A stretch of DNA of 6,197 nucleotides from an uncultured Rhizobiaceae group bacterium. Lineage in GTDB: Bacteria > Pseudomonadota > Alphaproteobacteria > Rhizobiales > Rhizobiaceae. The DNA lies in assembly GCA_937944075.1 (NCBI GenBank), contig CALDZZ010000026.1, forward strand, positions 1-6,197, given 5' to 3'. Shown here piece after piece: positions 1-5,985 of the stretch. The translations under genes and the position numbers were made by a program. Under the pieces are notes generated by a model. The model saw only the letters and a list, made by a program, of their open reading frames with translations. It was not told the origin of the DNA and searched no databases. Every line of letters starts with the position of its first letter. Position 1 is the first letter of the stretch.

Positions 1-177
1 CCAGGACAAACCGGACTGAAAGCCTTCAAGGCATATTTTCTCAAACAGGCGTGTGTCGTCTTTTACAGGATTTCCCCACTCTTCATCATGATAGACAATA
101 TAATCTTCCTGCGGACCTGCCCAGAAACACCGCTGCACACCATCTTCGCCAATTATGAGGGAAGGTCTGTCGTTCAT
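1..177 (-). CDS. tag: DNA-3-methyladenine glycosylase I, N-terminal part (runs off the left edge)
   Basis: The minus strand reads 59 codons from an ATG at 177 to the window edge with no stop. Tag removes N3-methyladenine from alkylated DNA in the first step of cytoplasmic base-excision repair. The translation has the family's N-terminal pattern: RCFWAGPQEDYIVYHDEEWG at residues 16-35, then LFEKICLEGFQSGLSW at 44-59. Cys17 and His30 have the same 13-residue spacing as the zinc-binding Cys4/His17 of E. coli Tag, and Glu51 matches its active-site Glu38. An in-frame stop at 198-196 and no other upstream ATG support this start. The Shine-Dalgarno match is weak. The gene is divergent from the DUF2927 gene, with only a short shared upstream region. 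The remaining two-thirds of the protein lies outside the window, so intactness cannot be judged. Identity is very secure. Confidence 0.93.
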   Translation of the reverse strand, partial: MNDRPSLIIGEDGVQRCFWAGPQEDYIVYHDEEWGNPVKDDTRLFEKICLEGFQSGLSW

Positions 178-178
178 C

Positions 179-207
179 TTGAAATATCCAAAGTTTCACT
201 ATCTATT
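179..207 (+). promoter_or_regulatory. Possible sigma-70-type promoter for the DUF2927 gene
   Basis: TTGAAA (179-184) and TCTATT (202-207) are 17 bases apart and match the -35 and -10 consensus at 5/6 and 4/6 positions. Transcription would start near 214, just ahead of the exported-protein gene. The -35 box sits right at the divergent tag start, so the two genes would share this short region. Such matches are common by chance in AT-rich DNA, so this is only a candidate. Confidence 0.22.
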
Positions 208-290
208 CGGGGTAGACTAATTGTTTTGCGTCTGCTTGTGAAATGGTTATTTTACGAGTGGATATTCTCTTAAATCAGGGCTTTCTCATC

Positions 291-1022
291 GTGTTTGGAA
301 CCAGACTGTATGGCTTTGTTAAAACTGGAGTTGCTGTGGCTGCCCTTGTGTTTGCCTCGTTGACAACGCCTGCAATGGCCTTGAGCGATGAGGAATTAAA
401 ACGCGGTTTTTTTGCCACTGTGTTTGGGTCTGAAATCACTCGGTTTGGTATCCAGTATCGTTATGTGCACAAGTTCAGTGATGTGGTGCGCTTTCGCATT
501 CATAACCTTTCCGCAAAAAACAGAACCCAAGAGGCGCGTCGCTTTATCAATTCACTGGAAAGCAAAATCTCGGGTCTGAAAGTTCGCATTGTCAATGCGG
601 GGGAAGCTGCCAATTTCAATCTCTACATTGTTGATAGGGAAAATTATGGCAAAACCATCCGTGAAAGGGTTGAGCGCAGACCCAATGCCCGCGCACGGGG
701 AAAGTGTCTCGTCAAGTCACGCTTTTCACGTGCAGGAATGATCCGATCAGATGCCGTGATTGTTTCTGACGAAGGGGATGCCCTTTTTCAGCGATGCCTA
801 ATTGAAGAGATACTCCAGGGACTAGGCCCCTTGAACGAGAGTACGGAACTGGACAAAAGCGTGTTCAATGACACCTCAAAGCATATTGTGTTTACGGATT
901 TTGACCGGGTAATCCTGAACATGCTTTATGACAGGCGCATTCGAAATGGCGTGGGGAAGCGCAGTGTTGCGAAGGTTCTGGACGCGGTTTTAAGAGATAC
1001 GCGCAGACGCCTCGGGCTTTAA
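291..1022 (+). CDS. Exported DUF2927 family protein
   Basis: A 243-residue protein of unknown biochemical function, assigned to DUF2927 from its C-terminal half. Visible family features are Cys139, an IRSDAVIVSD strand (151-160), Cys169, the EEILQGLGPLNES segment (172-184), SVFND (190-194), FTDFD (201-205) and LYDRRIRNG (212-220). The EE-x3-GLGPLN stretch resembles the HE-type helix of metallopeptidases, but the usual His is Glu here, so no protease activity is claimed. Residues 1-30 form a Sec signal peptide: basic start, hydrophobic TGVAVAALVFASL, and probable cleavage after PAMA, implying a periplasmic or secreted protein. I chose GTG 291 because AGGG lies 10 bases upstream and it gives a compact signal peptide. 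An in-frame ATG at 243 would add 16 residues but has no visible ribosome-binding site. The downstream gap shows no convincing terminator. Confidence 0.82.
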   Translation: MFGTRLYGFVKTGVAVAALVFASLTTPAMALSDEELKRGFFATVFGSEITRFGIQYRYVHKFSDVVRFRIHNLSAKNRTQEARRFINSLESKISGLKVRIVNAGEAANFNLYIVDRENYGKTIRERVERRPNARARGKCLVKSRFSRAGMIRSDAVIVSDEGDALFQRCLIEEILQGLGPLNESTELDKSVFNDTSKHIVFTDFDRVILNMLYDRRIRNGVGKRSVAKVLDAVLRDTRRRLGL

Positions 1023-1183
1023 CTTTTCGTTAAGGAAAGTCCAAAAGCTTTCGTTTACCAAGTATACATAAAATTTTAATTTTCCGGTTAGGATTCATAA
1101 TTTTGAATGCTTGCTCAGGCATCGTTTTGTTACGCGTGGGTAAATCCCCATCGCATCAATGATGATTATGTAGTGAGTACGTC

Positions 1184-2053
1184 ATGAAAAACAAAACCAT
1201 ATTGCTGCTTGGTGCAGCACTACTTGCTGTTCCGTTTGGGGCAGCACAAGCCGGTGAGCGTTATTCAACACCACCTGCTGTAACGCTTTCGCCTGATCTT
1301 GCATCTCCCTGGATATTGCAACTCAAGCGCCCTGCCCAGAAAACGCAAAAGGCACGGGTTGGACAAAGCACAACGCAGCAAAGGGTTGTGCGAAAAGTAA
1401 AGAAACGAAAGGCCTTCAGCGTTTCAAAGCAAAAACCTGCACAAAAACGGGTTGTCCGCGCAACAGGCATTTTTGCAGGGTTGAATACAGCCCCTGCCCG
1501 TACGCCAAAAACGATTTATCGCAAGAAGAAAAAACTTGCCTATAACCGTGTACCCACCACAACAAGAGCGGTTCAATCTCCGGCACAGCGTCCGATTGAT
1601 CCACGATTCCTGCCGCAAATGGTTTCTTACCAAACCAAGCAAAAGCCAGGCACGGTTATCGTCGATACCAATACGCGTTTTTTGTATCTCGTCATGGGTA
1701 ATGGCAAGGCAAGACGCTATGGGGTTGGCGTTGGAAAACAGGGCTTTGAATGGTCAGGCACTGAAAAAGTGACCCGCAAGGCTGAATGGCCAAGCTGGAC
1801 GCCGCCCAAGGAAATGATCATCCGCGAGCGCAAGAAGGGACGCGAGTTACCCTCTTTTATGCCAGGTGGCCCCGCAAACCCCATGGGAGCGCGCGCCATT
1901 TACCTGGGCAGCACACTTTACCGTATTCACGGGACAAACCAGCCGTGGACCATTGGTCAGGCGGTTTCGTCAGGCTGTATCCGGATGCGGAATGAAGATG
2001 TCATGGATCTTTATGAACGCGTAAGGCGGGGTGCGAAAGTCATCGTTTCATAA
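1184..2053 (+). CDS. L,D-transpeptidase (YkuD domain), Sec-exported, with a basic linker
   Basis: A 289-residue periplasmic ErfK/YbiS/YcfS/YnhG-type L,D-transpeptidase. The family uses a catalytic Cys to make 3-3 peptidoglycan cross-links or to attach proteins to meso-diaminopimelate. In Brucella, Agrobacterium and Coxiella, relatives anchor outer-membrane barrels to the wall. Residues 1-23 are a Sec signal (MKNK, hydrophobic core, cleavage after AQA). Residues about 48-155 are a Lys/Arg/Gln-rich, low-complexity linker with PAQK and RVVR each appearing twice. The YkuD domain spans about 156-289 and carries HGTNQPW (from His249) and SSGCIRM with nucleophile Cys265. The protein ends at the domain edge. 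The ATG at 1184 has only a modest GTGAG upstream. A strong terminator follows, and a close paralogue lies downstream. Cross-linking and protein anchoring cannot be told apart from sequence. Confidence 0.93.
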   Translation: MKNKTILLLGAALLAVPFGAAQAGERYSTPPAVTLSPDLASPWILQLKRPAQKTQKARVGQSTTQQRVVRKVKKRKAFSVSKQKPAQKRVVRATGIFAGLNTAPARTPKTIYRKKKKLAYNRVPTTTRAVQSPAQRPIDPRFLPQMVSYQTKQKPGTVIVDTNTRFLYLVMGNGKARRYGVGVGKQGFEWSGTEKVTRKAEWPSWTPPKEMIIRERKKGRELPSFMPGGPANPMGARAIYLGSTLYRIHGTNQPWTIGQAVSSGCIRMRNEDVMDLYERVRRGAKVIVS

Positions 2054-2080
2054 TTGGCAAGTTCAATAACAAGTTACCAG

Positions 2081-2107
2081 GGGCAGAAATCTTTTCTGCC
2101 CTTTTTT
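2081..2107 (+). terminator. Rho-independent terminator after the first L,D-transpeptidase gene
   Basis: A perfect 9-bp stem (GGGCAGAAA / TTTCTGCCC) with a 3-base TCT loop spans 2081-2101 and is followed by six T residues. It starts 28 bases after the stop codon. It should end transcription of this gene, so the next L,D-transpeptidase gene probably has its own promoter in 2108-2275. Confidence 0.93.
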
Positions 2108-2227
2108 ATTGTAAGCTTTTGAATTTATATTCCTATTTCAAACATTAGGGGTTTTGCTTGTAAGACAGCAATCAAAACGTGAACCAAATAGCGCTCATAT
2201 CTCTTGTCTGCCATCCGATTTGCATTT

Positions 2228-2246
2228 AAAAGATTCTCAAAAGATT
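2228..2246 (+). repeat. Short direct repeat upstream of the second L,D-transpeptidase gene
   Basis: AAAAGATT occurs at 2228-2235 and again at 2239-2246, a period of 11 bases or about one helical turn. It lies about 30 bases ahead of the chosen start codon, in the likely 5' leader or promoter region. Same-face repeats of this kind can be protein-binding sites, but chance is a fair explanation in AT-rich DNA. Confidence 0.3.
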
Positions 2247-2260
2247 TCATTCTGATACGC

Positions 2261-2266
2261 GAAGGG
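2261..2266 (+). promoter_or_regulatory. Shine-Dalgarno site that fixes the start of the second L,D-transpeptidase
   Basis: GAAGGG lies 9 bases before the ATG at 2276. This supports that ATG over the in-frame TTG at 2204, which would put 24 extra residues ahead of a well-formed twin-arginine signal peptide. Confidence 0.7.
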
Positions 2267-2275
2267 TTCGGCATC

Positions 2276-2983
2276 ATGGTTTCAAGAAGAGATACACTCA
2301 AGGCACTTTTGGGGGGTAGCGCAATTGTGGCAAGTCCCGGACTTGTAACTTCCGCGTTTGCCGAAACCCGCAGAGTTTACAACGTTGGCAATCAGCGCTG
2401 GGAAGAAGTCAAGGTAAACCGTGACATTACCAAGCGCCCTGTTCCAAAGAAATACAGCAGAAGAAACGTCAACATCAAAACCAGCCAGCCCGTTGGCACT
2501 ATCATTATCAATACGGATAAAAAGTTCCTTTACCACATTACCGGTAAAAACAAGGCAACACGATACGGCGTTGGCGTGGGTCGTGAAGGCTTTGCATGGA
2601 ATGGTGATGCAACAATCAAGCGCAAGGCAAAGTGGCCTACCTGGACACCACCTGCCGAAATGCGTGAGCGTGAAAAGGCCAAGGGCATCATCCTTCCGAT
2701 TACCCAAAAAGGTGGTATCGACAATCCGCTTGGAGCGCGCGCACTTTATCTCTATCAGGGCAATCGCGATACGCTTTACCGCATTCACGGAACCAACCAG
2801 CCGTGGTCAATCGGACTTAACCTTTCATCAGGCTGCATTCGCATGCTGAACTCGGACGTTGAGCATCTTTATGAGAAGGTCAAACTTGGCAGCAAGGTTG
2901 TAGTAATGGGACCGGGTCAAAAATCAACCAGGGGCTTTTCAGAAAACCTGAACCCGCTTGCAATGTTTTTTGGCAATAACTAG
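2276..2983 (+). CDS. L,D-transpeptidase (YkuD domain) with a twin-arginine signal peptide
   Basis: A 235-residue paralogue of the preceding L,D-transpeptidase. It opens with SRRDTLK (residues 3-9), which fits the Tat consensus SRRxFLK except for Thr in place of Phe. A moderately hydrophobic stretch and an AFA cleavage site near residue 29 follow. The linker (30-72) is short. The YkuD domain spans about 73-211 and carries HGTNQPWSIG (from His171) and SSGCIRM with catalytic Cys187. By eye about 80 of 131 aligned positions match the upstream protein. This copy has about four extra residues (YQGNRD region, 160-165) and a tail of about 24 residues (212-235) absent from its neighbour. It should act on peptidoglycan in the periplasm after Tat export, though Sec export is not excluded. 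A terminator follows, so it is probably transcribed alone. Confidence 0.93.
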   Translation: MVSRRDTLKALLGGSAIVASPGLVTSAFAETRRVYNVGNQRWEEVKVNRDITKRPVPKKYSRRNVNIKTSQPVGTIIINTDKKFLYHITGKNKATRYGVGVGREGFAWNGDATIKRKAKWPTWTPPAEMREREKAKGIILPITQKGGIDNPLGARALYLYQGNRDTLYRIHGTNQPWSIGLNLSSGCIRMLNSDVEHLYEKVKLGSKVVVMGPGQKSTRGFSENLNPLAMFFGNN

Positions 2984-3014
2984 ACCTAAGTTATCACAAA
3001 CAGCAGTATTGAAG

Positions 3015-3038
3015 AGCCCGCCAAGCGCGGGCTTTTTT
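3015..3038 (+). terminator. Rho-independent terminator after the second L,D-transpeptidase gene
   Basis: A GC-rich 7-bp stem (AGCCCGC 3015-3021 / GCGGGCT 3027-3033) with a CAAGC loop runs into a T tract at 3033-3038. It begins 31 bases after the stop codon and separates the transpeptidase unit from the LysR-led operon. Confidence 0.93.
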
Positions 3039-3076
3039 GTTTGGCATCCTGTCAAAAGAGGGATAACAATTTCATC

Positions 3077-4003
3077 ATGAGCCGTTTTGATGACATGGAG
3101 GTATTTGCAAAAGTTGTTGCGGTTGGCAGCATGTCTGGTGCAGCGCGTGAAATGGGTTTTTCACCTGCGGTCATTTCCAAACGATTACAAAGACTGGAAG
3201 AACGACTTGGCACACGCTTGCTCAACCGGACTACCCGTCAACTCTCACTTACGGAAGCTGGCGAAGGATATTATGACCGTGTTGTTGCCATTCTGGCAGG
3301 TGTTGAGGATGCAGAGAGCTTCGTCGGTCTTGGCTCTTCGGACGCACGCGGGCAACTTAAAATCTCCGGTCCGACTTCCTTTGGCAGAATGCACATTGCG
3401 CCAAACCTGATAAAATTCATGAAAGCGAATCCAAACCTGACGCTCAATCTGGATCTGTCTGACCAGTATGTCGACATTGTTTCAAGCGGGATCGATTTGG
3501 CCATTCGGATCGGAGAATTACCAGACTCCTCCCTGGTTGCCAGAAAGCTGGCTCCTGTACGTCGTGTCTTGTGCGCCACCCCAAAGTATCTTGAAAAACA
3601 CGGCATACCTGAACGCATTGAAGACCTTGACCATCACGCCCTGATCGCGCCACACAACCAGGGACCCTGGAAACTTGAAGGCAAAAAGGGCAGCATCATT
3701 TACAGGCCCAACTCAACCCTGATGACCAATTCATCAGAAGTCGTCCGCGAAACTGTTATTGCAGGTCTGGGTATTGCCCTTCGTTCCACATGGGATGTTG
3801 GTGAAGAATTAAATGATGGCAGGTTACAACGCGTATTGCCTGAATATTCTGCAACCAAGGGACTTGGTATCTATGCGGTTTATCCAAGCAGAAACTTCCT
3901 GCCGGCAAAAGTGAGATTGTTTATCGACTATCTGGCAGAATTATTTGGCCCAACCCCTTATTGGGAACGCAAGAAAGACAAATCCGGTGAACAAGCCAGT
4001 TGA
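3077..4003 (+). CDS. LysR-family transcriptional regulator
   Basis: A 308-residue cytoplasmic DNA-binding protein of normal LysR length. Residues 1-60 form the winged helix-turn-helix, with the hallmark run from MEVFAKVVAVGSMSGAA through PAVISKRLQRLEERLG to LLNRTTRQLSLTEAG. A linker helix follows (about 61-88), then the periplasmic-binding-protein-like effector domain (about 91-290), with GQLKISGPTSFGR and IDLAIRIGELPDSSLVARKL. The pattern fits the CrgA/DmlR-like subgroup. The effector is unknown. ATG 3077 gives the typical MSRFDDMEVF start. A GAGGG lies upstream at 3058-3062, rather far at 14 bases. The last 17 bases overlap the next gene, so it appears to head a co-directional operon and may regulate it together with itself. 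Family assignment is certain; target genes are inference. Confidence 0.95.
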   Translation: MSRFDDMEVFAKVVAVGSMSGAAREMGFSPAVISKRLQRLEERLGTRLLNRTTRQLSLTEAGEGYYDRVVAILAGVEDAESFVGLGSSDARGQLKISGPTSFGRMHIAPNLIKFMKANPNLTLNLDLSDQYVDIVSSGIDLAIRIGELPDSSLVARKLAPVRRVLCATPKYLEKHGIPERIEDLDHHALIAPHNQGPWKLEGKKGSIIYRPNSTLMTNSSEVVRETVIAGLGIALRSTWDVGEELNDGRLQRVLPEYSATKGLGIYAVYPSRNFLPAKVRLFIDYLAELFGPTPYWERKKDKSGEQAS

Positions 4004-4529
4004 GGTGGGACTTTTTATTACGTGTCTGGTTGATACTTTCAGACCCAACATTGGTTTTGCCTCTCTCAAACTGCTTGAGGATGCCGGGTGTAAAGTTTCA
4101 CTGCCACTTGCACAAAGCTGTTGTGGCCTGACTGCATGGAATGCAGATGATCCGGATGATGCCCGTGATCTTGCCATTGCTGTTATCAAGGCTTTTGAAC
4201 ATAACGACTATGTTGTTGCACCGTCAAAGGCCTGCGCACGCATGGTTTCTGAGAATTACCCTTCGCTCTTTGCAAAGGATCCAACATGGAACGAGCGCGC
4301 CATGAGTTTCGCCGGCAAGGTTTATGAAATTACCGAATTTCTGAAAACCGTCATGAAGGTGGATCATGTTCTGGAGAATAATACCGATACTATCGTCGGT
4401 ACCGATCTTGCCCCCTTGATGGACAAAGCTTCCAGACTTAAAAAACAGGGAAGTAAAAAACAGGTTCGTCATATTACAGAACTTATGGCTGGAATGCTTG
4501 ATACACCGGGCATCGGGGAGAAACTCTAA
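3987..4529 (+). CDS. Shortened LutA/YkgE-type (Fe-S)-binding protein lacking its second CCG motif
   Basis: LutA/YkgE proteins (two CCG domains, about 240-260 residues) act with LutB and LutC in L-lactate oxidation and resemble HdrB, whose CCG cysteines hold Fe-S clusters. This one has 180 residues from GTG 3987. The first half is canonical: Cys13 in FITCLVDTFRP, Cys45-Cys46 in SCCG, Cys83 in PSKACARMV, and the EITEFL segment. After VDHV (125-128) the protein jumps to the family's final part (NTDTIVGTDLAPLM, then VRHITELMAGM). The expected HDSC and CCGFGGTF segments are missing, and the conserved Cys of the GDLGCL segment is replaced (TDLAPL). The frame is otherwise open. The start overlaps lysR by 17 bases and the stop overlaps the next gene by one. 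No lutB or lutC follows. It may be a decaying remnant or a repurposed single-domain protein; I annotate it as coding. Confidence 0.8.
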   Translation: MNKPVEVGLFITCLVDTFRPNIGFASLKLLEDAGCKVSLPLAQSCCGLTAWNADDPDDARDLAIAVIKAFEHNDYVVAPSKACARMVSENYPSLFAKDPTWNERAMSFAGKVYEITEFLKTVMKVDHVLENNTDTIVGTDLAPLMDKASRLKKQGSKKQVRHITELMAGMLDTPGIGEKL

Positions 4530-5134
4530 TGGCACTTCAAAATCGCGTCACTCCTGACATGCAGGTTGTCGCTGAAAACTGGCGTGGGGATTTCATGGGA
4601 AATCGTGGTGGACGCATCCATGATCCTGAAACGAAGACACTTCTGAAGCGCAAATGGGCATCAAAGCGCTGGATTATTTGCGTTACATCTTTCAAGGACA
4701 GAAAACGTACGCTCATGGGAGATGGGTATACGGAGCTGTTTTTTCTGGATGAGGTCTCTGCAATGGCAGCAGGGCATCGACCCTGTTTTGAGTGTCGTCG
4801 TCGCGCGGCAAATGAATTTTCCAAATTATGGATTGAAGAATTCGGCAGACCTGAAAAGAGCCTTGCAGATGCAATGGACAAGCAATTACATCTTGAGCGT
4901 ACAAGTGAGACGCCCATTTCACGCGATAAACTTGCTCTCTTGCCGGAAGGTGCCATGATCAAGACCGGTGGCAAATGTTATGCCAGAAAGAACGACGTTT
5001 ATCTCTTATGGAGCGGAGCAGGCTATCATGAAACTGAATTGCCCGAAGGTGATATCCAGCTTTTAACGCCTGCTTCAAGTGTTGCGATGTTGAAAAATGG
5101 ATATTCCCCCCAATGGCACAAGAGTGCTGATTAA
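4529..5134 (+). CDS. Conserved hypothetical protein with an Ada-like CxxC segment
   Basis: A 201-residue protein of no known function. I recognise its pattern from uncharacterised proteins in alphaproteobacteria and actinobacteria. Conserved-looking blocks are LQNRVTP (3-9), FMGNRGGRIHD (22-32), WIICVTSF (48-55), YTELFFLDEVSAMAAGHRPC (67-86) running into FECRRR, DKQLHLER (117-124), LPEGAMI (138-144) and LLTPASSVAMLKNGY (178-192). Cysteines are Cys51, Cys86, Cys89 and Cys150. The FFLDEVSAMAAGHRPCxxCR stretch resembles the second half of the Ada metal-binding domain (EALAAGFRPCxRC), suggesting a zinc or nucleic-acid role, which is inference. No signal peptide or membrane segment is seen, so it is probably cytoplasmic. 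GGGGAG lies 8 bases before the ATG, which overlaps the upstream stop by one base. The stop likewise overlaps rsmE, implying coupled translation. It appears full length. Confidence 0.85.
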   Translation: MALQNRVTPDMQVVAENWRGDFMGNRGGRIHDPETKTLLKRKWASKRWIICVTSFKDRKRTLMGDGYTELFFLDEVSAMAAGHRPCFECRRRAANEFSKLWIEEFGRPEKSLADAMDKQLHLERTSETPISRDKLALLPEGAMIKTGGKCYARKNDVYLLWSGAGYHETELPEGDIQLLTPASSVAMLKNGYSPQWHKSAD

Positions 5135-5883
5135 TGGCTGTGCACGATTTCAAATCTCAACGCCTTTACGTTGAAAACAGTCTTGAACAAGGCAAAGCTT
5201 TTGATGCCTTGCGCGAGCAGGCGAACTATCTGTTGAATGTCCTTCGAATGAAAGACGGGGACAGCATTCTCGTTTTCAACGGCAAGGATGGAGAATTGCG
5301 GGCAAAAGTTGAGGAAAAGGGACGCAAGAAATGTAATCTTGTGCCTGTCGAGCAAATCCGCCCGCAACCTATACCTCCTCGTCTTGTCTATTGTTTTGCA
5401 CCACTCAAGCAGGCGCGTCTTGATTACATGGTTCAAAAAGCCGTGGAAATGGGGGTTGGTGTTTTGCAGCCTGTGATTACGCAATTTACACAAGCCCGCG
5501 AGGTGAAGGCCAAACGGTTACATTCAAATGCTGTTGAGGCGGCAGAACAGTGTGGCATACTAACACTTCCTGAAATAAGAGAGCCTCTTTCCATTCGCGA
5601 GATGGTCACTCAACTTGACGATAAAACATATCTCGTTTTTTGCGATGAGGCACAAACCAATCAAAATGCCATTTCATTGCTTGAGGCAAAACGAGATGAA
5701 ACCATGGCACTTCTGATCGGCCCTGAAGGTGGCTTTAGTGATGAAGAAAGAGAGTTGCTTGCTCAACGTTCCAACGTCATTAAGCTTGGCTTGGGGCCTC
5801 GAATATTGCGTGCTGATACAGCAGCCGTTGCAGCGCTGGCCATGTTACAGGCTCATGCTGGTGATTGGTATGGCGGTGAATAA
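5134..5883 (+). CDS. rsmE: 16S rRNA (uracil-1498-N3)-methyltransferase
   Basis: A 249-residue SPOUT-class methyltransferase that uses S-adenosylmethionine to methylate N3 of U1498 in 16S rRNA of the assembled 30S subunit. The N-terminal PUA-like domain (about 1-75) shows QRLYVE, QANYLLNVLRMKDGD and VFNGKDGE. The catalytic trefoil-knot domain shows the KQARLDYMVQKAVEMGVGVL helix (92-111), NAVEAAEQCG (132-141), LIGPEGGFSDEE (194-205) and LGLGPRILRADTAAVAAL (218-235). The last two form the cofactor-binding knot. Length is normal. The ATG shares a base with the upstream stop and has only a weak AGAG ahead, so translation is probably coupled to that gene. No terminator is obvious downstream. The neighbouring gshA follows the common order in Hyphomicrobiales. 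Assignment is firm. Confidence 0.96.
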   Translation: MAVHDFKSQRLYVENSLEQGKAFDALREQANYLLNVLRMKDGDSILVFNGKDGELRAKVEEKGRKKCNLVPVEQIRPQPIPPRLVYCFAPLKQARLDYMVQKAVEMGVGVLQPVITQFTQAREVKAKRLHSNAVEAAEQCGILTLPEIREPLSIREMVTQLDDKTYLVFCDEAQTNQNAISLLEAKRDETMALLIGPEGGFSDEERELLAQRSNVIKLGLGPRILRADTAAVAALAMLQAHAGDWYGGE

Positions 5884-5920
5884 AATCAAATAGTGAACAG
5901 CCGTTGCACATTATTTGATT
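5884..5920. promoter_or_regulatory. Inverted repeat between rsmE and gshA
   Basis: AATCAAATA (5884-5892) and TATTTGATT (5912-5920) are a perfect 9-bp inverted repeat. GTG/CAC just inside extends the stem to 12 bp with a 2-base bulge, around a loop of 11 bases. It starts one base after the rsmE stop codon and lies about 65 bases before gshA. No T tract follows and the arms are AT-rich, so it is a poor intrinsic terminator. It could be an operator for gshA or an mRNA 3'-end structure. Confidence 0.4.
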
Positions 5921-5985
5921 GCGAACCTGCCTTACTTTCGGCTAGCACATAATTTCATAAGTTAAGACTTTCAGGAAAGCATCCC

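Noticed and set aside
88..273. A 61-codon plus-strand open frame at the left end.
   Set aside because: It is antisense to the clearly recognisable start of tag and its translation shows no family features.
1035..1052. GAAAG...CTTTC hairpin after the DUF2927 gene as a terminator.
   Set aside because: The stem is only 5 bp, AT-rich and lacks a T tract.
1154..1164. CATCA-A-TGATG palindrome upstream of the first L,D-transpeptidase gene.
   Set aside because: Arms of five bases are expected by chance and no promoter boxes could be placed around it.
2204..2275. TTG at 2204 as the start of the second L,D-transpeptidase.
   Set aside because: It would bury the SRRDTLK twin-arginine signal behind 24 residues, and the ATG at 2276 has a good GAAGGG site.
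2282..2788. A 168-codon open frame on the minus strand inside the second L,D-transpeptidase gene.
   Set aside because: The plus strand here encodes an unmistakable YkuD domain with its catalytic motif. The antisense translation resembles no family and is explained by codon composition.
3058..3074. GGATAACAATTTCA just before the LysR start resembles the right half of the E. coli lac operator region.
   Set aside because: Only one half-site is present, with no matching left half, no lacI and no lac genes. It overlaps the LysR ribosome-binding region and is probably coincidence; there is no other sign of vector sequence.
3945..3986. TTG at 3945 as the start of the LutA-like gene.
   Set aside because: It would add 14 residues with no family match and enlarge the overlap with lysR. 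GTG 3987 places the first CCG motif at the normal distance from the N-terminus.
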